From Polaribacter sp. (lineage in GTDB: Bacteria; Bacteroidota; Bacteroidia; Flavobacteriales; Flavobacteriaceae): a stretch of DNA of 64,000 nt. Each line of letters begins with the position of its first letter. Position 1 is the stretch's first letter. Below are positions 33,641 through 42,877 of the stretch, piece after piece. The notes under the pieces are model-generated. The model ran no database searches and was not told where the DNA came from. It worked only from the letters and a program-made list of their open reading frames with translations. A program made the position numbers and the translations under genes. Location: positions 1 to 64,000 of the forward strand of contig JAQWGI010000032.1 of NCBI GenBank assembly GCA_029238315.1, read 5' to 3'.

Positions 33641-34327
33641 ATGTTATCTACTAAAGAAAATTTGCAAGTTTTATTTGAAGACAATCATATTGTGGTTGTA
33701 AATAAGCGCGCTGGCGATATTTCTCAAGGCGATAAAACTGGCGACAAACCTCTAAGCAACGTTGTTAAAGAGTATGTTAAAGAGAAGTACAACAAACCAG
33801 GCGAAGTTTTTTTAGGAGTTGTTCATCGATTAGATAGACCAACTTCTGGGATTATTATTTTCGCCAGAACTTCAAAAGCATTGGAACGCTTAAACAAAAT
33901 GTTGCGAGAAAAAACGATTCGCAAAACCTACTGGGCAGTTGTAAAAAATCAACCAAAAAAAGCATCTGACACATTGATTCATTACCTAAAAAAGAATCCA
34001 AGAAACAACAAATCAACTGCATATAATAAAGAAATTGACGGAAGTAAAAAAGCAGTTTTACACTACAAAACGATCAAGAAACTTGATCATTATTCACTTT
34101 TAGAAATAGATTTAGAAACAGGTCGTCATCATCAAATCAGGTGTCAATTATCTACAGCTGGCTCTCCTATAAAAGGAGATTTAAAATATGGATTCAACAG
34201 AAGCAACAAAGATGGTAGCATTCATTTGCATGCAAGAAAAATTAACTTTACACATCCGGTAAGCAAAGAAAAAATTTCTATAACAGCTCCTTTATCAGAA
34301 GACCCTATTTGGGATTCGTGTACATAA
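33641..34327 (+). CDS. RluA family pseudouridine synthase
   Basis: VHRLDRPTSGIIIFARTSKALERLNKM; LETGRHHQIRCQLS. Confidence 0.94.
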   Translation: MLSTKENLQVLFEDNHIVVVNKRAGDISQGDKTGDKPLSNVVKEYVKEKYNKPGEVFLGVVHRLDRPTSGIIIFARTSKALERLNKMLREKTIRKTYWAVVKNQPKKASDTLIHYLKKNPRNNKSTAYNKEIDGSKKAVLHYKTIKKLDHYSLLEIDLETGRHHQIRCQLSTAGSPIKGDLKYGFNRSNKDGSIHLHARKINFTHPVSKEKISITAPLSEDPIWDSCT

Positions 34328-34364
34328 TTTTGTATCTTTAGAAATTAATCTCATTGATCACATA

Positions 34365-35393
34365 ATGAAAAGTTTAAAATTTCTAACTGTATTTCTTCTC
34401 CCGATTAGCGTATACTATTCATTTAACCTGCAAGGATGGCTTACCTATTTACCTTTAATTTTCTTATTTGTTGTGGTTCCGGCTACAGAGTTTTTTTTCA
34501 AACCAACAATCTCTAATTTCTCTAGAGAGAAAGAGAAAATTGAGAAAGAAAAAAAAATATATACCTATATTTTGTATGCAACAATCCCTGTTCATTTATA
34601 TTTTTTATACTTGTTTTTTTATGCTATTCAAGAACCTCAACTAAAAACCTACGAACTTGCTGGACGCATAATCGCAATGGGGCTTTTAAATGGAATTATA
34701 GGTATTAATGTTGGACACGAACTTGGTCATAGAAACAACCGATTTGATGAATTTTTAGGTGAAATTTTATTATTAAGCTCATTAAACACTCACTTTCTAC
34801 CGTATCATAATGCAGGACATCATCTGAATGTTGCTACCCCAAAAGATGCTGCAACCGCTAGAAAAAATGAATGGATTTACACCTTCTATATGCGTTCTCA
34901 CTTTACAAGTTATAGACAAGCATGGCAAGTAGAAAATAATCGTTTAAAACTCTCTGACAGAAGTTGGTTTCACATCCAAAACCGAATGATTATCTACACA
35001 ATCGCAAATGTTATTTTATTGACGTCAATTTATTATTTCTTCGGATTATTTGTATTGAATTGCTTTTTAATTGCTTCAGTAATCGGAATTATATTACTAG
35101 AAAGTATCAACTATATTGAGCATTATGGATTATTAAGAAAACAATCTGAAAGTGGCAGATATGAGAAGGTAAAAAGAACACATTCTTGGAATTCAGATCA
35201 TGTAATTGGCAAATTAATTTTGTTCAATTTATCACGTCATTCAGATCATCATTATAACGGAAGTAAACATTATCAAATTTTAAAATCGTTGCCAGAAAGT
35301 CCACAAATGCCAACTGGTTATCCAGGAATGGTAATTTTAGCCTTATTTCCGCCATTATGGTTTTCAGTGATGAATAATAAACTACAAGAATAA
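34365..35393 (+). CDS. Alkane 1-monooxygenase (AlkB)-like membrane di-iron hydroxylase
   Basis: Histidine boxes NVGHELGHRNNRF, YHNAGHHLNVATPKDAATAR, SRHSDHHYNGSKHYQ; NYIEHYGL. Confidence 0.88.
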   Translation: MKSLKFLTVFLLPISVYYSFNLQGWLTYLPLIFLFVVVPATEFFFKPTISNFSREKEKIEKEKKIYTYILYATIPVHLYFLYLFFYAIQEPQLKTYELAGRIIAMGLLNGIIGINVGHELGHRNNRFDEFLGEILLLSSLNTHFLPYHNAGHHLNVATPKDAATARKNEWIYTFYMRSHFTSYRQAWQVENNRLKLSDRSWFHIQNRMIIYTIANVILLTSIYYFFGLFVLNCFLIASVIGIILLESINYIEHYGLLRKQSESGRYEKVKRTHSWNSDHVIGKLILFNLSRHSDHHYNGSKHYQILKSLPESPQMPTGYPGMVILALFPPLWFSVMNNKLQE

Positions 35394-35401
35394 AAATATT
35401 T

Positions 35402-36778
35402 ATGAATATTTCAGCATTGGTACAAGCGCAAAAAAATCATTTTGCATCACAAAAGACTAAAGATATTTTAACAAGAAAAGAGCTTTTAAAAAAGTTGCTT
35501 TCTGAAATTATTAAAAGAGAAAAAGACATTATTAACGCCTTGTATTTAGATTTTAAAAAATCGGAATATGAAAGTGTAATGACAGAAACATCGATTGTAA
35601 TTTCTGATTTAAAAAGGACCATCAAAAAAATGCACCATTGGGCAAAACCACAAAGCGTAATGCCTGCCGTTTTAAACTTCCCTTCTTCAAGTAAAATCTA
35701 TAAAGAACCTTACGGAACCACCTTAATAATTGCTCCTTGGAATTATCCGTATCAACTGGCTTTAGTTCCATTAATTGGTGCAATTGCTGCAGGAAATACC
35801 GTGGTTTTAAAACCATCAGAATTAACACCAAATACAAGTAAAATAACCAAAGAAGTTTTAGACGCCGTTTTTGATCAAAAATCAGTTGCAGTTGTTGAAG
35901 GTGGCGTAGAAGTTTCTACCCAATTATTAGCGCAACGTTGGGATTATATTTTCTTTACAGGAAGTGTGCAAGTTGGTAAAATTGTTGCTAAAGCTGCTGC
36001 GCAATTCCTAACGCCAGTTACCCTAGAATTAGGCGGAAAAAACCCTTGTATAATTGACGAATCTGCAAACATAAAATTAACTGCAAAAAGAATTGTTTGG
36101 GGGAAATTCATTAATGGAGGACAAACCTGTATTGCGCCAGATTATTTATTGATTCACAAATCAGTAAAAGAAAAATTTGTAACGTGTTTTAAAGAAGAGG
36201 TTGAAATTGCTTATGGTAATAATCCAGAAGACTCTACAGATTATCCAAGAATCATCAATCAAAGAAACTTTGATCGTTTAGACGCCATGTTAAAAAACGA
36301 AAACTTTTTAGTTGGCGGAAACACAAATCGAGAAGACAATTATATTGCGCCAACTTTAATTGACGAACCAAGTTTAGATAGCGAAGTAATGAAAGGTGAA
36401 ATTTTTGGACCAATTTCTCCTGTGATTTCTTATGAATCTGAAGATGATTTAGAAAAAATAATAAGCAAATACGAAAAGCCATTAGCGTTGTACGTTTTCA
36501 CAAAAAAGAAAAGCTTCACCAATAAAATGATTGCCAAATATTCTTTTGGCGGCGGAACAATTAACGACACAACGGTTCATTTTGCAAATCACAATTTGCC
36601 ATTTGGCGGCGTTGGAGAGAGTGGTGTTGGCGCTTATCACGGCAAACAAACTTTTGATGTTTTTTCTCACAAAAAAGGAATTACAAAACGCTATAACTGG
36701 TTAGACCTTACTATAAGATACGCGCCATATAAAGGAAAGTTAAAAACACTAAAAGCCTTTATGAAATTACTTTCATAA
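35402..36778 (+). CDS. Aldehyde dehydrogenase family protein (class 3 type)
   Basis: APWNYPYQLALVPLIGAIAAGNTVVLKPSE; VTLELGGKNPCIID; FINGGQTCIAPDYLL; PFGGVGESGVGAYHG. Confidence 0.95.
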   Translation: MNISALVQAQKNHFASQKTKDILTRKELLKKLLSEIIKREKDIINALYLDFKKSEYESVMTETSIVISDLKRTIKKMHHWAKPQSVMPAVLNFPSSSKIYKEPYGTTLIIAPWNYPYQLALVPLIGAIAAGNTVVLKPSELTPNTSKITKEVLDAVFDQKSVAVVEGGVEVSTQLLAQRWDYIFFTGSVQVGKIVAKAAAQFLTPVTLELGGKNPCIIDESANIKLTAKRIVWGKFINGGQTCIAPDYLLIHKSVKEKFVTCFKEEVEIAYGNNPEDSTDYPRIINQRNFDRLDAMLKNENFLVGGNTNREDNYIAPTLIDEPSLDSEVMKGEIFGPISPVISYESEDDLEKIISKYEKPLALYVFTKKKSFTNKMIAKYSFGGGTINDTTVHFANHNLPFGGVGESGVGAYHGKQTFDVFSHKKGITKRYNWLDLTIRYAPYKGKLKTLKAFMKLLS

Positions 36779-36785
36779 ACCAATT

Positions 36786-37523
36786 ATGACAAACGAAAAA
36801 ACAGTTTCAGAAGCTATTAATTATAGACGTTCTGTTAGAATTTTTGACGCAGAAAAACCAATAGAAACTTCATTGGTAAAGAAATGTATTGAACAAGCAA
36901 GTTTGGCTCCGAATAGTAGTAACATGCAATTGTGGGAATTTTACCACATCACTTCAAAAGATATGATTGCTAAATTGGCGCCTTTGTGTTTCAATCAAAA
37001 TGCTGCAAAAACCGCACAACAGCTAGTAGTTTTTGTAGTAAGAAAAGATTTGTGGAAAAGACGTGCAAAATCAAACTTACAGTTTTTAGATACTGTTTTT
37101 GGAAAGAACAATCCGAAATCTGAACAAAGCAGTAGAGAAAAAACGGGTAGAAATTATTACGGAAAATTAATTCCGTTTGTTTATGGAGATGTTCTTGGAG
37201 TTTTTGGCTGGATAAAATACTTAATGATTTTAATTACCGGGCTTTTTAAACCCATATACAGAGAAGTTCGCAATAAAGACATGCGCATTGTTGCACACAA
37301 ATCTGCTGGATTGGCAGCGCAAAATTTTATGACAAGCATGGCGGCAATTAATTATGATACTTGCCCAATGGAAGGTTCTGATACTTGGCGTGTAAAACGT
37401 GCTTTAAATTTACCTTTTGGCGCAGAAATAAACATGATTGTTTCTTGCGGAATTAGAACCGAAAAAGGGGTGTATGGAGAACGATTTAGAGTTCCTTTTG
37501 AAGAAGTTTATAAAGAGATTTAA
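36786..37523 (+). CDS. Nitroreductase family protein
   Basis: YRRSVRIFDAEKPIE; LAPNSSNMQLWEFYHI; AAQNFMTSMAAINYDTCPMEGSD. Confidence 0.9.
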   Translation: MTNEKTVSEAINYRRSVRIFDAEKPIETSLVKKCIEQASLAPNSSNMQLWEFYHITSKDMIAKLAPLCFNQNAAKTAQQLVVFVVRKDLWKRRAKSNLQFLDTVFGKNNPKSEQSSREKTGRNYYGKLIPFVYGDVLGVFGWIKYLMILITGLFKPIYREVRNKDMRIVAHKSAGLAAQNFMTSMAAINYDTCPMEGSDTWRVKRALNLPFGAEINMIVSCGIRTEKGVYGERFRVPFEEVYKEI

Positions 37524-37534
37524 TTAAAAAAAAC

Positions 37535-37557
37535 GTCATTGCGAGGAACGAAGCAAT
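37535..37557 (+). repeat. Left arm of perfect 23-nt inverted repeat (CGTCATTGCGAGGAACGAAGCAA)
   Basis: Exact reverse complement of 37710..37732. Confidence 0.95.
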
Positions 37558-37574
37558 CTCTCAATTTTAAAAAA

Positions 37575-37706
37575 CTAATTAAACTGAAACATCCATCCAT
37601 TGCTTGAATCATTCCAATTCGGATTTTCTAAATTTATTAAATTTTCTTTTTACTCTCTATTCCCGCCTTTTAATTGCTTTTATCCACGTATCGCATCATA
37701 CTTATG
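37575..37706 (-). pseudogene. Decayed C-terminal fragment of a GIY-YIG nuclease-like gene between the inverted repeats
   Basis: Minus-strand single frame: HKYDAIRG*KQLKGGNRE*KENLINLENPNWNDSSNGWMFQFN*; resembles the GIY-YIG family tail (EAI-R-KQIKGW/GxRxKKxxLIxxxNPxWxDL), with two internal stops. Confidence 0.65.
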
Positions 37707-37709
37707 ATG

Positions 37710-37732
37710 TTGCTTCGTTCCTCGCAATGACG
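37710..37732 (-). repeat. Right arm of 23-nt inverted repeat
   Basis: ttgcttcgttcctcgcaatgacg. Confidence 0.95.
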
Positions 37733-37740
37733 GCATGTAA

Positions 37741-40122
37741 TTAATTCTTCGGCTTAAAAATCAATACATTTAATGAAGTTTCTATTTCTTTTTGGTTTAG
37801 CTTCATTTTTATAAATTCGCCATCAACATATTTTTGCGCTTGATCTTTATAATGATCGCTAAATACATTTCCAGATTGACCGGTTGGTAAAATTCCTAAA
37901 CTATTTTCTACATCAGAAAAATCAACAATTCTACGTGTAGAAGGCCCAGCAGTAATTTTATAAACACCTGTGCTATCTAAATTAAAAATCTGATTGTTAA
38001 TCACTTCGTTTCCTCCACGCGTTTTAAAAGGCCCTACATTAAAATATTTACGCAATGCAGCAACTTGTCCTAGAGCATGCGGATACTCAACAGAAATTAC
38101 ACGGTTCCAGGTCCAATCTTGCACATTTTCCCCGAGTTGATTTCCTAAAAATGCAATGGCTTTTTTATAAGAATTTGTAATGATTTCTGTTCTTGTTTCT
38201 TTTTTATTAGTTGTTTTAACGTCATCCCACCAAACAGATTCTTCTCTTACAATTTGCTCTGCAAATGCTTTATCTTGATAAGGTGTATTGATAAACTGCG
38301 CAAAACTTTTTCCCATTTCATCTTGATACGTTGCCGCTAAAACTTCGTAAATGAATCGATTATAAATTGTAGGTGCTACTTCCTTTTTTCCGTAGAAACC
38401 ATTCCATTTTTTTAAGTTATCTAAACTTAATTTTTCACTTGGCGATAAATCTGTTTTATCAATTCCGGTTTCTAAATTTTTGATATTTGCAACCACAGAC
38501 ATTGAAGTAACGTCGTAAATCATGTTGGCAACATCTGCTTTTGTAAAATCGTTTTTATCCTTTAATAAACTTACAATTCGCAACGCTCTATCTTCTGGTA
38601 AATAATATCCAGGATACAATCCGTTTTTAATAGAATCTGGTTGATTGTTCGCAGAATACACATAATTTATGCTTGGATTTATGGCTTGCGGATTTTCTTC
38701 AAAATCGAAATATTCTAAAATTTCATCTTTTCCTGAAGCACCATCTAAGACTGTTTTAGTGTTAATTCCGTCTCTGTATTTATACAATTTTCCTGCTGCA
38801 AACCAAGCGATGTTATTTTTTGCATCTCCATACATCATATTTAATCCTGGCGCATGTAATTTACTTGCAGCATTTTTAAATTCTTTCAAAGATTTTGAAT
38901 GTGACATTTGATGTGAAAGCTCTAACAATTCATTATTTAATTTGGTGTAAATCCATTGCATTGCCATTGGTCTTTTTTCATCAACATGTTCAATCAAATC
39001 ATTCATAATTGGACCGTGATTACTCACTTTGATTTGATAAACAGTATCTTTTTCGTCTTTTACTTTGATTCTTTTTTCAATAATATCGTACTTTTTATAT
39101 CCACTTGCTGTTAAATATTCATTCGGATTATTTGGATTCTCTTTTTCGAAATAAAAATCAACATCATCATTTTCAAACATCGTCATTCCATACGCATATT
39201 CTCTATTATGACCGATTAACGAAAACGGAGAAAGCGCTAAATTGAAACCGTACATTTCGTAATCTGGTGTTTTTACATGCGATTGATACCAAACTGAAGG
39301 TTGTGCAAATCCAATATGCGGATCGTTTGCAAAAATTACGCGTCCGTTTTTTGTTTTTTCTGGCCCTAAAACCCAAGAATTACTCCCAATAAATGGTGCT
39401 AACGGTAATTTTTTATACAAATCTTGAATTGCAGAAGCAACACTTGCTGTTAAAATTGGCTTTTTATCGTTTTTAATTAACTCCGTATTTTTAACATCAG
39501 ACAAACTAATTTCATTAAAATAAGTTGTGCCTAATTTTTCTTTTACCTCGTTTAAAATTGGATCTGTTTTATGAGCAGCTGCAAAACTAAAGGCCATATA
39601 ACCAAACACATTATATACATCTTTTAGAGTGTATTTTTCTTTATCAACACCAACAACATAAAACTCAATTGGCGTTGGTCCTTCATCCATAAATTGATTA
39701 ATTCCGTCTAAATACGCCATCGTTAATTTATAGGCTTCAGAATTTTTATCTAAATTTTCTATGGTTTTTGCTGATGCTTCTTCAATGCCTAATCCAGAGA
39801 AAAATTTATCAGTTTTAATCAAATCTTTTCCAAAAATTTCTGCCAATCTTCCTGCAGCAATTCTTCTAATCAACTCCATTTGCCACAATCTGTCTTGCGC
39901 ATGCACATAACCCAAAGCCGTAAATGCATCTTTTTGATTTTGAGCGTTGATATGCGGAACACCATAATCATCGTAATACACAGTTACTTCGTCAGAAATA
40001 GTTGCCAAATCTAATTCGCCATTATACATTGGATGCAAAGTTCTGCTAAACAACCAAAGTCCAACAAATACTAAAATGACTAATGCAACAACAACTTTTA
40101 AAATTTTTTTGAAAACTTTCAT
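37741..40122 (-). CDS. Penicillin acylase family protein
   Basis: DDYGVPHINAQNQKDAFTALGYVHAQDRLWQMELIRR; IGSNSWVLGPEKTKNGRVIFANDPHIGF (Ntn Ser). ATG at 40122 preferred. Confidence 0.93.
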   Translation of the reverse strand: MKVFKKILKVVVALVILVFVGLWLFSRTLHPMYNGELDLATISDEVTVYYDDYGVPHINAQNQKDAFTALGYVHAQDRLWQMELIRRIAAGRLAEIFGKDLIKTDKFFSGLGIEEASAKTIENLDKNSEAYKLTMAYLDGINQFMDEGPTPIEFYVVGVDKEKYTLKDVYNVFGYMAFSFAAAHKTDPILNEVKEKLGTTYFNEISLSDVKNTELIKNDKKPILTASVASAIQDLYKKLPLAPFIGSNSWVLGPEKTKNGRVIFANDPHIGFAQPSVWYQSHVKTPDYEMYGFNLALSPFSLIGHNREYAYGMTMFENDDVDFYFEKENPNNPNEYLTASGYKKYDIIEKRIKVKDEKDTVYQIKVSNHGPIMNDLIEHVDEKRPMAMQWIYTKLNNELLELSHQMSHSKSLKEFKNAASKLHAPGLNMMYGDAKNNIAWFAAGKLYKYRDGINTKTVLDGASGKDEILEYFDFEENPQAINPSINYVYSANNQPDSIKNGLYPGYYLPEDRALRIVSLLKDKNDFTKADVANMIYDVTSMSVVANIKNLETGIDKTDLSPSEKLSLDNLKKWNGFYGKKEVAPTIYNRFIYEVLAATYQDEMGKSFAQFINTPYQDKAFAEQIVREESVWWDDVKTTNKKETRTEIITNSYKKAIAFLGNQLGENVQDWTWNRVISVEYPHALGQVAALRKYFNVGPFKTRGGNEVINNQIFNLDSTGVYKITAGPSTRRIVDFSDVENSLGILPTGQSGNVFSDHYKDQAQKYVDGEFIKMKLNQKEIETSLNVLIFKPKN

Positions 40123-40200
40123 GAAATTAGATTTGAATTTTGTCAAAGATAACAGAAAAATCATTCAAAAAAGAAACAACGTTAAACACAGAGAATTTTG

Positions 40201-40208
40201 TACTTTTG
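40201..40208 (+). promoter_or_regulatory. Putative -7 promoter box TACTTTTG
   Basis: Matches TAnnTTTG, 23 nt upstream of the ATG at 40231. Confidence 0.5.
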
Positions 40209-40230
40209 TTAGACTTATAAAACGGAATAG

Positions 40231-41376
40231 ATGAAAAAAATTCAAATGGTTGATCTACAAGGTCAGTACTCAAAAATAAAAAATACAGTTACTAATTCTA
40301 TTGAAGAAGTTTTAAATACATCTGCATATATAAATGGTCCTTTGGTACATGATTTTCAGGCCGATTTAGAGAAATACTTAGATGTAAAACATGTAATTCC
40401 TTGTGCAAACGGAACCGATGCTTTGCAAATTGCAATGATGGGCTTGGGTTTAGAGCAAGGCGATGAAGTGATTACTGCAGATTTTACGTTTGCAGCAACC
40501 GTTGAAGTAATTGCATTGTTAAAATTAACACCCGTTTTGGTTGATGTAGAAGCTACTACGTTTAATATGGATATTGAGGCATTAAAAAAAGCAATAACTC
40601 CAAAAACAAAAGCCATTGTACCCGTTCATTTATTTGGACAAGTTGCCAATATGGATGCAATTATGGAAATTGCTAAAGCACATAATTTGTATGTAATTGA
40701 AGACAATGCGCAAGCCATTGGCGCAGATTATACATTTAAAAACGGAACAAAGAAGAAAGCTGGAACAATTGGAAATGTTGGAACAACTTCCTTTTTCCCT
40801 TCTAAAAATTTAGGATGTTATGGAGATGGTGGCGCAATTTTCACAAATGATGATGAGCTTGCTCATACCTTAAGAGGAATTGTAAATCACGGAATGTACA
40901 CACGTTATTATCATGACGTTGTTGGCGTAAATTCTCGTTTAGATTCAATTCAAGCTGGAGTTTTAAAAGCAAAACTACCTTTATTAGATAGTTATTGTGA
41001 GGCTCGAAGAAATGCGGCACGTTATTACAATCAAGCATTTGCAAATAATTCAAACATAATTACACCGACAACCAAATCTTGCGGAGCAATTTGCGCAACC
41101 TGTAATTGTCATGTTTTTCATCAATATACATTGCAAATTACAAACGGAAAACGTGACGAATTACACAAACACTTATTAGAGAATAACATTCCGAATGCAA
41201 TTTATTATCCTGTAGCTTTACATGCGCAAAAAGCATATCAAGACGAACGCTATAATGAAAGTGATTTTCCGGTAACCAATCAGTTGATACAAACTGTAAT
41301 TTCTTTACCGATGCACACAGAACTAGAAAAAGATCAATTAACATTTATTACGAAAACAATTTTAGATTTTGTTTAA
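40231..41376 (+). CDS. DegT/DnrJ/EryC1/StrS family aminotransferase
   Basis: VDLQGQYSKIK; ANGTDALQIAMMGLGL; EDNAQAIGADY; SFFPSKNLGCYGDGGAIFTND. Confidence 0.93.
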   Translation: MKKIQMVDLQGQYSKIKNTVTNSIEEVLNTSAYINGPLVHDFQADLEKYLDVKHVIPCANGTDALQIAMMGLGLEQGDEVITADFTFAATVEVIALLKLTPVLVDVEATTFNMDIEALKKAITPKTKAIVPVHLFGQVANMDAIMEIAKAHNLYVIEDNAQAIGADYTFKNGTKKKAGTIGNVGTTSFFPSKNLGCYGDGGAIFTNDDELAHTLRGIVNHGMYTRYYHDVVGVNSRLDSIQAGVLKAKLPLLDSYCEARRNAARYYNQAFANNSNIITPTTKSCGAICATCNCHVFHQYTLQITNGKRDELHKHLLENNIPNAIYYPVALHAQKAYQDERYNESDFPVTNQLIQTVISLPMHTELEKDQLTFITKTILDFV

Positions 41377-41389
41377 AAAATAAATAGCT

Positions 41390-41800
41390 ATGAACCCAAA
41401 AATAAAAACAATTAAAATAATTCATTTAGCCCTAAGCGCTTTTGTAATTTTAGCATACTTGCTTATTGGTGACTTTAAAAATATAGCAAACATAGAGATT
41501 GACAACGCCTTTTTAAGATATTCTTTTGTGCCAGTTATAGCGTATTTATTGAGTAATTTTTTGTTCAAAAAAACAGTGAACAAAATAAAAAAAGAAAGCT
41601 CAATAGTTGAAAAATTTACTCTTTACCAAAGTGCTTGTATTCAGAAATGGACCGTTTTAGAAGTAGCTTGTTTTTTAATTCTTTTATTAAAACCAGCATA
41701 TATTATCTTAGGAGTTGTTCTTTTATTTTACATGATTCTTATCACACCAAAAGAAGAAAAAATCTTTGAGGCTTTAGATATTAAACATCCTAATCTTTAA
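41390..41800 (+). CDS. Hypothetical multi-pass membrane protein
   Basis: 136-aa ORF with several hydrophobic segments, co-directional between aminotransferase and galE. Confidence 0.7.
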   Translation: MNPKIKTIKIIHLALSAFVILAYLLIGDFKNIANIEIDNAFLRYSFVPVIAYLLSNFLFKKTVNKIKKESSIVEKFTLYQSACIQKWTVLEVACFLILLLKPAYIILGVVLLFYMILITPKEEKIFEALDIKHPNL

Positions 41801-41805
41801 ATAGT

Positions 41806-42813
41806 ATGAAAAAAATATTAGTTACTGGGGGATTAGGTTTTATAGGTTCACACACCGTAGTTGAGCTACAAAATGAAGGGTTTGATGTTGTAATTATTGA
41901 TAATTTATCAAATACCACAATTGATGTTTTAGAAAACATACACGCTATTACTGGTAAAAAACCTGAGTTTTATAAAATAGATTTGCGCATTAAAAACGAT
42001 GTAAATTCTTTTTTTGAAAATCATACAATTGACGGAATTATTCATTTTGCAGCTTATAAAGCTGTAGGAGAAAGTGTACAAAAACCTTTAGATTATTACG
42101 AAAATAATATTGGCTCTTTAGTATACCTTTTGCAAGAAATGAACAATAGAAATATTGATCATTTTATTTTCAGCTCTTCCTGCACTGTTTATGGTCAGGC
42201 AGATAATTTACCAATTACAGAAAACGCACCAACTAAACCAGCAGAATCTCCATACGGAAACACAAAACAAATAGGAGAAGAAATCATAAAAGAAAGCTGT
42301 AAAGCTTATCGTTTAAATGCCGTTGCCTTGAGGTATTTTAATCCAATTGGGAACCACGAAAGCATTAAAATAGGTGAGTTACCCCTTGGAACACCACAAA
42401 ATTTAATTCCGTTTATAACACAAACTGCAGCAGGGATTAGAAAAGAACTCGCTGTTTTTGGAGATGATTACCCAACAAAAGACGGAACAGCAGTAAGAGA
42501 TTATATCCATGTTGTAGATTTAGCAAAGGCTCATATTGCTGCATTAAAAAGACTCATTACCAAGCAAAATAAAACTAATTTTGAATTTTTTAATGTGGGT
42601 ACTGGAAAAGGAAGTTCTGTTTTAGAGGTTATCAAATCCTTTGAAAAAGTATCTAACACAAAACTAAATTACAAAATTGTTGGAAGAAGAGAAGGCGATA
42701 TTACTGCAGCCTATGCAGATACAACAATTGCGAATAATGTACTGAATTGGCAAACAACAAAAAGTCTTGATGAAGCCTTAGACGCTGCATGGAAATGGCA
42801 ACAAAAGCAATAA
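41806..42813 (+). CDS. galE: UDP-glucose 4-epimerase
   Basis: ILVTGGLGFIGSHTVVEL; YGNTKQIGEEI; AVRDYIHVVDLAKAHIAAL. Confidence 0.95.
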   Translation: MKKILVTGGLGFIGSHTVVELQNEGFDVVIIDNLSNTTIDVLENIHAITGKKPEFYKIDLRIKNDVNSFFENHTIDGIIHFAAYKAVGESVQKPLDYYENNIGSLVYLLQEMNNRNIDHFIFSSSCTVYGQADNLPITENAPTKPAESPYGNTKQIGEEIIKESCKAYRLNAVALRYFNPIGNHESIKIGELPLGTPQNLIPFITQTAAGIRKELAVFGDDYPTKDGTAVRDYIHVVDLAKAHIAALKRLITKQNKTNFEFFNVGTGKGSSVLEVIKSFEKVSNTKLNYKIVGRREGDITAAYADTTIANNVLNWQTTKSLDEALDAAWKWQQKQ

Positions 42814-42877
42814 GTTTAAATAAAGAACCTCCCTTTTATAAAGCAACAAAACAGTTGATTTCAAAAATTTATTTTCC

